Source: Kalaharituber pfeilii (taxonomy: Eukaryota; Ascomycota; Pezizomycetes; Pezizales; Pezizaceae). Taken from it: a DNA stretch of 64,000 nucleotides. Of this stretch, positions 45,006 through 56,402 are shown one piece after another. The stretch is taken from NCBI GenBank assembly GCA_015179045.1, contig WHUZ01000005.1, positions 806,001 through 870,000 on the forward strand, read 5' to 3'. A program made the translations under genes and the position numbers. Positions within the stretch are counted from its first letter, which is position 1, and each line of letters begins with the position of its first letter. The notes beneath the pieces were generated by a model. The model saw nothing but the letters and a program-made list of their open reading frames with translations, did no database searches and had not been told where the DNA came from.

Positions 45006-48000
45006 ATGTCGTCACCGCCGGCATCCCCTGGTGGAACCAATCAACCCACTATTCTTCGCGGCCCTCGCGAGCCAACAAACTTTACACCCCGCGCGCCAAC
45101 AACCATTACCTCTGTACACTCAAATCATGAATACAACACGCCCGCTGCCGAACTCAAAAAGACATTCTCGAAGTTGATCTCTGGAGCGAGTGCTTTACGT
45201 CGTCCTGGCCCTGGGGAGGACTCAACAGGCGCTAAGCGAAACAGGCCCGACTTCGGTGATCTGGACGAACGTATAGCAAAATATAAGGAAAGGAAGGAGC
45301 AAGAAAAGGCCCAGAAGGCACAGGAAAAGGAGAATGCTGCCAAGAAAATTGACCTGGGCCCAGCACTGGGACAGTTTGATACGCCAAATGTGCGGGAGCG
45401 GATACGGAAATGGCAGGCAACGGGGGCAGGAGTGGTCAGCGGAGACCCGCTTATCATTTTACCTCCCCCTATTATTCCCTTTCAGTCACCAGCGGGCTCA
45501 GTGGCAGGGAGCGACTGCGGGAGGTCACTATCAGATATTGGCTGTGGTACTGGAAGATTAAGAGGCTCACCAGACACAAGTCCAAGCAGGCCAGCAAAGG
45601 ACATAATGAAGGAGTGGGAAACTGCCAGTGAATCTGGAGCTGGCTTAGGCAGTTTTTTGAAGAGGGCAATTGAACAGGAACGTAAAGCTTTGGGTTTAAG
45701 GGACATGATGTCCGAAAGCGAAGACGAAGAAAAGATGTTGGAGAGGCAAAGAGGAAGAGACAGGGAGGCTGAAAGGTTGGCCAGGGAACGAGAGCGTAAG
45801 CTGCGAAGACGCAGCAGAGACCAACCGAGGCGAAGAAACTCCACCGGGGGGGCAGGAGTAGGAGAGGGAAGTGGAGGAGAAGGCAATGGTCGGCTTAGAA
45901 GACGAGCTACTAAGAAAAGAAAGAATGCTGATACTGGGGCTCTCATTGATGTGTTAAAGAGGGATGATGATGGCATAAGGGTTATGGGTGATGATGATGG
46001 CATCCGAGTCAAACCGAGGCGTAAACGCTCCAAAAGGAAAGCCAAAGATGGAGAGGGTGGTAGCAATGATGCCGAACACGAAGAGAGAAATGTTCAGAAC
46101 GAAAACGGCGCCTCATTGCCCCCATCCACTTTTATATCTAATATAACATTCTCTGGCGACAGCTTCGTTTTTTTTGGACAGGATGCAGGAGATGATGAGG
46201 CTGTGGTTCGCAGCAGGAGAGAAGCGCTGGAGCAAAAACTGAAGGCAGAAAGAGACAAAAGAGCCGAAAGGAGAAAGACCTTTCATACGCCGCCCAGACC
46301 AGCTTTTGGTCATTCCCCTTCAACTTCAGTATCATTCTCACCTCCTCCACCAGGACCCAAACCTCCGCCGCATGTTGAGTCCATTTTTTCCACCTCAAGC
46401 ATCCCACCACCCCCGCCGCCACACTCATCAGTTTTATCACTAAGAAAACCTGAGGAGGAAGATGAGATAGAATTGATGGAGAACGAACCTCTGCCACTTC
46501 CGAGGTCCCCATCACCCCGTGTCACGTTCAAGCCACCGTCACCGCCCACTGAGAGGGATTTCGCGCCTTCTCGATTTGAAGATCCTGGAATTAGGATCTA
46601 TCCTATGAGAAGGGGTTCTAGAAATCGTCGTCGTCGGTCTGCTGAACACAAAGGCGTTAGAGAGCCAAACAAAGAGAAGGGTCACCTGCATGAACTAAGT
46701 GAAGAGGAAAGCTTATACGATGGGAACCGTGTGGATACTAAGCTTGATTCATGTGTTGACGAGGCAAAGGAACTGCGGTCAGGCGAGAAAAAGAAGCGGC
46801 GTCGGAGGCGAAGAAGAAAGCGTAGCCGCAGTCGTTCTGGAAGTTCAGAACACAGCAGTGAAAATGATAGGAGCGCGAACTCCGGGAGTGAAGGTGAAAG
46901 TAAACCACCCGAAGACATCTCCCAGCTGCCTGCTTCCGCCGATATGAGAGGTGGCTCTGTACAAATTCCATTCATTGACACCTCAGCTCACCGACGAGAG
47001 CAGGCGAACACATTACACGGAACCCCAGAAGCACTAGCCCCGCAGTCAAGCACATTCCCGAAAGTGCAACTGAAGCCTACACCCACAAGAACAAAAACTA
47101 CTGTTTCCTCCCCCCCCCCTCCAAAAGTTTCTCTACGTCCTGTTTGGCCCAGGTCTACTGACCACTCTCCGAGTGCTCTGACGAAGGCAGCATTGCCCAG
47201 TCTATCGGCATCACCTACCAAGACTCCTTTGGCCGTTACTACTCCTCCAAGTGCTGAATCTGCCTCCGTTATCATTGGTTTCAGGGCTTCAGTGGTCCCC
47301 CCACCTCCACCTCCACCTCCACCTCCACCTCCACCTCCTGTGCTTCTATCGGCATCTCCAACAGTGAAGGGAAGGGCTTTGCCTGGGGGATTAGTTGAAA
47401 ATCCAGATTCACCAGGCACATTTCTCGAATATCGCCGCAATCCACCTCTTCTCAAGAAAGAAGTTTTTACAGAATCGTCGTCACAGAAATCTCTGCAGTC
47501 AAAGTGGGAGCCTGTAGCTCCTCTCACAATCAATAAATGGAATTCACAAAAGGCTGATGCAACTGACAAAGCGGCTGCCCGCCCTAAGTTCGGTTCGCCT
47601 ACCGCCCCAGGCTCTCCTGCAGTCAACAAAGCAGATTTTTCAAGTGTGATTGACGAAATTAGGGCCAAGCTTCAAGAGAAGCAGGAAAAGAAGAAGGCAG
47701 CTCTCCAATATAAATTGGCCAAATCAACACTTAAGCAAGACACTCAAGATACGGTTCCACCTCTTAAGGTTGTTGCAAAGGCTACAGCGGCAGAAAATAC
47801 TAAAAAGCCTAACAAGGAAACCGCAGTGGAGCACTCTACGCCTCCCCAAAAGCGCGCCGATGAAAAATTTAGTCAACCACCTCGTGAACCAACTAAACAG
47901 ACTAGTCAGGAATTCAGAAGTGTTGTGGATGGATATGAGAGTGATATCCTGGAGACAATCAAGAGTATGGCGTCAGAGGTGGGGGACCCAATAGACATCG

Positions 48001-51000
48001 AGGATGATTTATCATTATCACCTCCGCCCCTCCCACCGGCGCCTTTGCGCATATCAAGACCATCTACACCAATCAAGTTCGAGATTCCTCAGGCACAACG
48101 GAAGGTTGACCCTGCCCAAGATTGCGAGTCAAGCTCGTATTCGGCGGATGGAGATGAAAAAGGGCACTTAGAGGCTCAAGCTCAGCTGCCTGATGAAGAT
48201 CTTGTGACGCCTGTGCTAACCGAGAAGGCTGCTGATGAAACAGAGGACGCAAACAAGGAGGGTTCAAAAGAATGTGCCAGGGCTGACATTCCTTTCAAGA
48301 AGCCGAAGTCCGGTGATGGCTCAGAGAAACCCCAAAAAGTACAGGCTCCAACGGATCCAAGGATTGACAATTCTTTGGAGGATATGAAGGCCACAGAACA
48401 GTCAGAGGAACCAGAGACATCAACAATTTTAGAGAAACTAGCAACCCCTGAGGAGTCAAAGAGCATTCAATCTCCAGAAGAACGAAAGAGTGGTGAATCT
48501 CTTGAACTGAACGCAGGTAAAATACAGGCGGCCGAACAAGAGCCAAAGAAAGATATCCTACAGCAGATGGCAGATGAGCGCCTAACTATAGACAGAGAGA
48601 AACAGACAAAGAAAAGGAAACACAAGAAGAACAAGAACTCATCAATGGCTAAGCGGAATGATCCCCCAAGAAGCAGTAACACAAGCTTTACTGAGAGTTA
48701 TTTGTCCAAAGAAACCCCCACAAGCTCAACAACAACACTGGTCAAAGATGTTCCTGCACTGACACCTCCTCCGTTCGCTGTACCTTCACCTAGCACTACA
48801 CCCCCAGCCTCAACAACCCCTCAGCAACAGCCAACTACTCCAACGAAGAATGATAAATCTAAGGAGCGCCCTCCAAAACTGAGTGAGATGACCTCCGCAT
48901 TTTTTAAGGCACTGAAGCAGGAGTTCCAGGGCGTCAGTATGAAAGCAGGGGACACCAGCGATAGTGGGCTTGATGAACAGGGTATCAGCCATAGGAGGCG
49001 AAAGGAAATGGGAAGGGAAAAACAACTGGAATTAGAAAAGGCGCGTGAAGCAGAACGAGAGAGGGAGTTGGCCATGGAACGAGAACTTGAGCGGAAACGA
49101 GAGCTACTTTGGGAACGTGAGATGGAGAAGGAGAAGGAGCGACAAAGGGCTATAGAATTAGAATTAGAATTGGAGAGGGAAAGGGAACGACAGTTGCTGC
49201 GGGAGAGAGAACTTGAGGAAGAGATAAAGCGAGAGCAGGAGGAAGAGGAGAGGTGGAAACTGGAAGTACAGAAAGAGAGAGAGAGGCAAAAAGAGCTAGA
49301 ACGGGAGCTCGAGAAGGAGAGGGTAAAGGAGAGACTAATGCTTGCTGAATTGGAGAAAGAGCGCGAAATAAACAGGCAGAGACGGCAAGAGGAAATAGAG
49401 AGGGAAAAGGAACGTCGAAGGCATTTGGAGGCAGAGATAGAGAGACAGAGGAAAATGGACGAAGAGCAGAGGCTGATAAAGGAGAAGCAACTTGCGGAAG
49501 AACGAGCGAAGGAAGATGAGCGCCAACGCCAATCAGTTAGCGCTCCGATGTCCCAAATAGCTGCTGATGTACCTTTGTCTCCATCTAGGGCGACACGAAA
49601 TGGACACAGCTTTGCCAGTAGTACGGGCAGCTCTTCCGCTCGCGAATTCACACCTACACCTTCTGTGACCACTGCTAAGACATCGCCTCCACCGTCGCGG
49701 GGATCATCGCAAGCCGAATCAGCTAGTAAAGGGTCAATATATAATCAGAAGTCACCCCCTCAAACAAGGGCACTTGGTCCCAGTCCACTCCAGAAGTTTG
49801 ACGTAGCGACTTCTATGCATATAATGCAGCACGACATTTCCAGTACCCCTGCTCATAAAATTAAAGGAAGTGGCCTCACGAGGAAATACACCAGCCATGC
49901 GGACCTCATATCGATGCTTTCTGTGAGGTGTAAGCACAAGAGCACCCGCTCAGCAGCGCGTAGTCACAGTGCTGCTACAACAGCCACTGCAATAACGATA
50001 CCAGAACTCCTGAATGAATTCATTACTGCAGAAGCGAAGTATATGCGTGAGCTGAGAACGCTCGTTGACGATGTTATCCCTGTGCTGCTTTCGACGGTTT
50101 TGGAACGTGCGGATAATCAGCTTGCTGCTCGACAATTTGGTGCTGGTGCGTTAAGCGGTAAACAGGTCAATCCCACAAGGCCTATCGTTGAAATGGGTAT
50201 TGCTCTAGAACGGCTCAAAAGGCTACATGAGAATGTCCCGAGGCAAGACGCAGACAAATTGCTCAAGTGGGCTCAGGATGGTCGAGGCGTTTATGAGGAG
50301 TACCTGAAATCCTGGCGAATGGGGTTTCATGACGTTGTCGTCACTATGGCTCCTGAAGATGATGATTACGACCTGGACGCAGCTGGTTGGGATGCAGAAA
50401 GCCGGCGCCAGATGGAGAGAAGGCTGAGCTCCTTTGCAGAGAACCCAAAAGAAGACGATACAAAGTGGGAAATGCCCCCCCTTCCGGAATATAAGATTGA
50501 GGAGGAAGAGAAAGTCGATGTTGCGTTCCTCTTGAAAAGGCCCTTGGTGAGACTGAGAATATTAGCCAAAGTGGTCAAGGTAAGCAAAACAAAGCGATAA
50601 CTTGATCAACGCTAATTATGAAAAATCGTAGCGGATTGACTTTATTCGACATTCTCCTTTCGCCGAGTCTGTTGCTATCAGTTATCAAGCTTTAGTGGTT
50701 GCTGCCCGTAAAAAGGTTTCTGATGAGAAAGCTCGAATTGAAGATGAAGCTGCTGCATCAATAGACGTGTCTAAGGCATTTGACATACACACTTTTGCAC
50801 CGATGCCTGGAATAGTACTCAACACTTCCCGCAAAGTTCGTGCTAGGGATTGCTTCATCATGCATATGCCTCATTCATCGGGACAAATAATGCAACGTAA
50901 TGTCGAATTTATTCTACGGGATGAAGGCATAAAAGATCGTGGCGTTCTGAGGGATAGCGAAGTCTTGATTTGTGAAGTGCCTGTAATAGGTAGACTGGAG

Positions 51001-53857
51001 AAATGGCTTCTCTTTCAGCCTATTCCCTTGAAGAGCTTATCTGCAAGAACCGGCGATGACGTTGGAGAGATTGTGGTTATGGTTAGGGGAAGGCGCGGAA
51101 ACGACCCTGAATGGCGTGAGGTGATGGTGCTAAAGACCACTAATGATATTGCAGCCTTCGAATGGGTTCAAATGCTAGGATTGCTTCCTGTACCTCCAGC
51201 CGATCCTTTTGAAAAGTTCAGGGTTCCTGCTGGAGAAATTGCTGCTCGAGAGTCATCTGAGAATTCAGGACAAGATTCACGCTCGTCTACTCCAGAGACT
51301 GTCAAAGGCCCAACTTCACCAAAATTACAGGCACAGACTCAACTGGATAAAAATGGGAAATCTACCGACGAAAGCAGAATAGGGTCTGTGAATCCACTGT
51401 CTTACTCTTTTATATGAAATATACAGAATGCTTGAACTAACAAAAATCCTTGCTGTAGAGATACACATTCCGTATCCAACGAATCCTCTGCAAGCTCTCA
51501 AAGGAGTGTTACCCTTTCATCAAGAAGGAATACAATTACTCGAAAGGCCACCAAATCTGCAAGCAGGGAACCTTCCGTTTCACCATCTTCTGCGGAAAAG
51601 ACGACGGCTAAAGCAAGGCCAGTATCAATGCAAGACCTGCCAACAAGAAAGAATGAAGGTGACGAGAGATCTGAGCAAAGCGAACATTCTCGTACTGTTA
51701 GCATGTCTTCCATAGCATCTACAGTCTCTACACTGAAACGTTCTGTTGCTGTCGGGCGCGTAGCTGGCCAGAAACGAAGGGCAAAGTCTGTATCCTCCAT
51801 TGCAAGTATGTCCACTCAGGATCGCCCTACAACCCCAACGGAAGAGGTACCTACAGGCGATATTTCCCGTAGGCTATCGGGCACAAAATCGGACGCCAAG
51901 TCCGGGAGCACAGATGTATCACGAACGCAATCCAAGAGAAGTGAAGGGTTGTCAGAGATTGCCGAAGAGACACAGTCACAAGTAGATGCTGCTGCAGAGG
52001 ACGTGAAGCAGCCAGAGCCCAAGCTTACTCTAGGCAACATTCCTCTACTGACACCAAAGCCACAGTCCGATGCCGTGCCTGCTCCAGTTAAAGATTCGCA
52101 GCCAAAGGACACACCTCCGCCTGTTCCTCCTCACCGAGTGCTCACACCTAGTATGCAAAAACAGGACAATAACAAGTTGATGCCACCACCTTCCCTCGCC
52201 ACAGACAAGCTTGGTCGCGTAAAACGCCGATCCTCCAGCCCTTTAAAACACGAATATGAGCCATCTACAGCCTCTGAAGGCGAGGATGAAAATGAAGCGG
52301 ACGTGGGTTACGAAGATGGATCCGAGGATGATTGTAGGGACGATGCTGAGTCGGAATACTATTCGGAGTCTGGGTCTGGCTCCCAATCTGGGTCAGAGAT
52401 GGATTCTGAAAGTGCTAGTGGATCTGATTCTGATGACTCTGGTTCCGAAAATGGGGATCCACATGATTACCCTGAACCGACACTGGAGGTTGATCTGAAC
52501 AAGAAAACCGTTAGAAATCCTGGTACCCCAGTTGCAGATGAATCGTTAAGTGTGCCTAAGCAGAGGAAACCTTCCTCTCAAGCATCTGAAACCACAGTCA
52601 CTCAACCACCACCAGCAGTTTATAAAGGGCTGGCCCATCTGTTCAGTTGGTCTGCTAACGCTTGGCAGAAATTCCATCCCGATGAGTGCAAGATTGTTGT
52701 CACCTCAGGAAGGGTTGAAGCCTATCCCAACATCGAGTTGCCATCAAGCACATCTGTTAACCAGGCAACCTCGTCTAAAACAAATGGGAAATCTGAAAAC
52801 GAACAGGCAGACGATGCATCAAATGGTGATTCCACGGGAGTTACGCAACCCTTGGTGGTTAATCCAGATTCTCTACCACCGGTACTGACATTAGAGCTGT
52901 CTCCTACTACGCCAATACGTAGAGGCACTGCCGTGGACCTTTCAATCCGAACTCCTATGAACTCCAAGTTCTGTGGAAACAGTGTCATGTTCCGGTGCCG
53001 TACCCCAGGTGAATGCGAGGCTCTCTACAACGCCATCAATTCCTCAAGAGTGTTCCATAGCACATATCACCCGCTTCCAAATGTCAATAAATACCACTCC
53101 TATCTGGATGCCGATGGTGTAAGCATTCATCCACCGACTGTAAAACGTGGATGGGGCTCCTGGGGTAGGTCTGGCTACCGTGCAAACAGCAGCCTTGCGC
53201 CTTCTATCATCAGTTCAGAAGGTTCTGTTGGCAGCCTATCCTCTGCCTTCTCCGCTTTGAAACGTAATGGAGGAAAGCTTTTTGGCCTTGGCAGGGGCAG
53301 CTCAGGAAGTTCATTCGGTTCTTTTGCTTCAGAGTCATCAGCCGGTAGTATTGCGCCTGGATCGCTCCCTGGATTGGTTAGTGGGCTTCCGGGTGTAGCT
53401 GGCGGGCCTATCTCAATGTCTGGTTTGAAAATCAGGCTTTATAAGCGTGAGTCCGCTTCGAAATGGCGGGACCTTGGACCGGCGAGGCTGAGTATATTGA
53501 AGCCCCCTGTACCAGAAGGAAGTAATGGGCGTGTGTTGGTTGAGGAGAAGAGGATTGTCGTGCGGGACAAATCTGGGAAGGTGTTGTTGTTGGACGAGAC
53601 GCTGAAGGAGCAGTGTTTTGAGAGGGTTGCAAGGACGGGAATTGCAGTGAGTGTCTTGACGGGTGAGACTGATGGTCAGATAAGCCATGTGGGAGGAGTG
53701 GGGTCGAAGAGTACGGTGTACATGATGCAGGTATGTTAACCACAGTGGTTGTATCTGGAGAGCATTGACCGCTGACATGCACAAATTGGATGTACAGCTC
53801 AAGAGTGAGGCTGAAGCAGCATATACTTTTTCAATTGTGGGGAAGCATAGGTATTGA
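45006..53857 (+). CDS. very large protein with probable DH (RhoGEF) and PH modules
   Basis: Four exons: 45006-50579, 50632-51383, 51459-53730 and 53798-53857; phases close to give 2885 residues. Residues 1-1650 are mostly disordered: acidic/basic tracts, a run of 14 prolines near 763-776 encoded by (CCACCT)n, and a long E/R/K-rich coiled coil at about 1330-1510. A helical segment from about 1662 (IPELLNEFITAEAKYMRELR) through RPLVRLRILAKVVK near 1845 resembles a Dbl-homology domain. It is followed by a PH-like stretch at 1910-2045 (ARDCFIMHMPHSSGQIMQRN, AFEWVQMLGLLPVPP). A second conserved C-terminal block (about 2498-2885) includes AHLFSWSANAWQKFHP and ends FSIVGKHRY. I infer a Rho-GEF-like scaffold for polarity; catalytic activity is unproven and no gene name is certain. 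Confidence 0.85.
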
Positions 53858-54694
53858 GGTTATACTTCTATGATATAACTGAGGGTTTCTGATCTTTCTC
53901 CATTATATATCTCTTTTTGGTACATATTGTAATGCCCAAGGCTTCTTTCTTTGTTTTCACCTCTTTGCCTGATGCTATATCCTAGCACTAGTTTAGCAGA
54001 CGAGTAATTTTTTTGATTTAGTCGCTTGTTTCTCGGGATTTTTTTGCTGTTTGAGAATTATTTTAGGAGTTCAACCCTTTCTTCTTGCACTTGTCTTTCT
54101 TGGAGGGTAGATTGTACATGACATTTGAGTTGAACAGAAAGAAAGCATCTTTGACGTTGGAGGAAAGGATTGAGCTTGAAGGATTGTTTGCTCTGGATTA
54201 GGAAGGTGTATGGTTTGGCTGGAAACTTGGGAGGAAATGGTACTATTGCGGTGGAAATGGATCTGGTTGACTGTTGGCATGGTTTGGCATGGTTTTCATG
54301 GTTTGGATTGATAACTCTCAAGCTTTTCATTTTCGGGATTTTCGTTCAGCGTTATACCTCTGGTGATTTCCTAGTACTTATGGCTATCAATAGTGAGTGG
54401 CATAGCATTTTCGTTGATTCATTGTCTTCCTTTGGTTTTTGAATTATTAATTCATATCGACTTTGTTGCTGCTTTTTTCGCCTCCGGGGGTTTTAGAGCT
54501 TTCTCTCATTTTACATTAACTGTTTATTTTTTTTTGCTCTATAGTGTTATTGGTGCTCTTGTTATTTACGGACTACCCTTAACGATTGATTTGCAATTTC
54601 CTCCTTACCCTGAACCGCTCTTTGAAAATGTCGTTATTGAGTAGTTGCTAAACTTTATGGAATAATCTTAAACCCTACATGGTAATTACCACCA
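53858..54694. other. intergenic region between convergent genes
   Basis: T-rich DNA after the giant gene; the open frames at 54058-54644 are unlikely to be genes because of biased, featureless composition. No element recognised. Confidence 0.5.
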
Positions 54695-54700
54695 TTTATT
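54695..54700 (-). terminator. candidate polyadenylation signal of SOD2
   Basis: AATAAA on the minus strand, 129 bp past the SOD2 stop codon. Confidence 0.35.
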
Positions 54701-54828
54701 TATTACCTTTTGTGCAGCTTTAAGCAAACAGGCCACCTGAACGCTGCCTGCAGATAATCCAAATCTACTCCTCCACACACGGTACAAACCACTTCCTTCC
54801 TCATTTTTGCTCAGGGCCAGGTACAGCT

Positions 54829-55947
54829 TTATGCCTCGAATCTTGTCTCAGCAGCTTTCCAGTTGATCACATCCCAGATTGCATTGAAGTACTCCTTTTT
54901 GCGGTTCTCGTATTGGAGGCTGTGAAAATTGTTTAGCTAATGTTACTTTCTCTGGGGTGGGGGATGGGACAAGCTCCACGAAGGATACACATACTAGTAT
55001 GCATGTTCCCAACTGTTGGTTAAGAGGTGAGGTTAGCTTAATCTCCGAAGTATGAAAGCATGTGAAGGCGGATTTGCGGTGGAACGTACGCATCTATCCC
55101 CAACAACGGCTTCAGCTTTCCAACGACCGGGTCCTGGTTCTGCATTACCGAGAAACGTTGTTCTGTAAGCCCAAGTCTGCCCCGCTCTACCCTCCTCAAC
55201 TCGATATAACACCTACCGCCCTTGTTGTAATCCCAATCCTCCCCGTCTCATCCTTGACCAACCATGCCCACCCGCTGCCCTGCACACCCACGAGAGCCGC
55301 GTTCATTGCCTCCTTAAACCCATCGTAGCTGCCCCAGATACTATTAATCTCAGTTTCGAGGGCGCCACTAGGCGGCTCGCCGCCGCTAGAGGACTTGGGG
55401 GCGAGATTCTCCCAAAAGAGGGAGTGGTTAAGGTGACCACTATATATTTCTCATATAAAACAGTTGGCTTAGCTATCTTAAAAATGCACCGAGACGGATC
55501 CCACCGGGGGGGAAAGAAAAAACTATGCAGGGCCGCCAAACTCACCCTCCATGGAAATTAATCAACGACTGCAGCACAATCTGCTGATTAACATCTTCCT
55601 TCTGGAGCGCATCCGCATACTTCTCCACCGCATCGTTCAACCCATCCACATACGCCTGATGGTGCTTCGAGTGGTGCAACTACATTTCTCAAACTCAGTT
55701 CCCCAATTAGCTATCACCCGGTCCGATCCATTCCCCCCACCTCGCCCAGAGACAAAGAAGGAAAGTCGAAACTCACCTCCATAATCTTCCCCGAAATCGC
55801 CGGCTCCAAAGCGCAATAATCATACTGCAACTTTGGTAATGTATGCTTCATCCTCACTCCGGATCCAGCCGCTGGCAAGGCAAGCCTACGCACCCCAGCG
55901 ATCGCACCGGAAGTAGAAATTCGGCTGCGGAGCAGTAAAAGCGACAT
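54829..55947 (-). CDS. sod2: mitochondrial manganese superoxide dismutase
   Basis: Six exons on the minus strand: 55947-55777, 55679-55546, 55439-55217, 55139-55090, 55012-54995 and 54919-54829, giving 228 residues. The first about 37 residues are a basic, Ser/Arg/Ala presequence for the matrix. The mature part starts [20 protein letters not shown]. All four metal ligands are visible: His in [10 protein letters not shown], His in [11 protein letters not shown], and Asp and His in IDAWEHAYYLQY, which is assembled across two introns. The end is [18 protein letters not shown] plus EA. Exon 5 is a microexon of only 18 nt supplying WEHAY. Tyr in QYDYCALEP replaces nothing essential, but the usual Gly after Tyr is Cys here. 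Role: dismutation of superoxide in mitochondria. Confidence 0.95.
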
Positions 55948-56273
55948 CTCGAATTTAGTTTGCAATTTTATTCTCGAATCCTTTTGTGCTTTCGGGGTCT
56001 TTTAAACGTCCCTTCGACAAAACGAGTTGCAGGTGAATTGGGGATGTGTGAAATTACATTACCCCGGGCTCTAGAACCTCTTGCGTCACAAATCTTCATT
56101 ACCTACCAAGCCTTCTACATCCGTCCGGATCCGATCTTGGCTGTCAGACATGTGAGATTGATCACTGAAGGTAACATGATTCAGTGGTAAAACTAATTCC
56201 ACAGAATTAAGAGTGGTGATAGAATTGGGATGCAAAAATAAATAACGCCAATTATATATATCCCCATCTGGCA

Positions 56274-56317
<44 letters not shown>

Positions 56318-56402
56318 CCAACACATCAAGGCAACATTATCATCATAAAATCATCTGTCTCACGTCCATATCTCGGTCCCATGAGTGCCAAAGTATTCAG
56401 AT
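55948..56402. other. SOD2 promoter and SEC3 3' flank, with a 42-bp poly-A run
   Basis: 455 bp between the SOD2 start and SEC3 stop. An uninterrupted run of 42 A at 56275-56316 is the main feature; read in the direction of these genes it is a T tract. No defined regulatory site recognised. Confidence 0.6.

Noticed and set aside
48821..49672. 283-codon Ser-rich frame antisense to the giant gene
   Set aside because: It is the complement of the GAA/GAG/AGA-rich coiled-coil codons; the sense strand carries the conserved protein.
54058..54644. hydrophobic open frames after the giant gene
   Set aside because: They lie in T-rich 3' flanking DNA, overlap each other in different frames and lack any motif or splice-supported extension.
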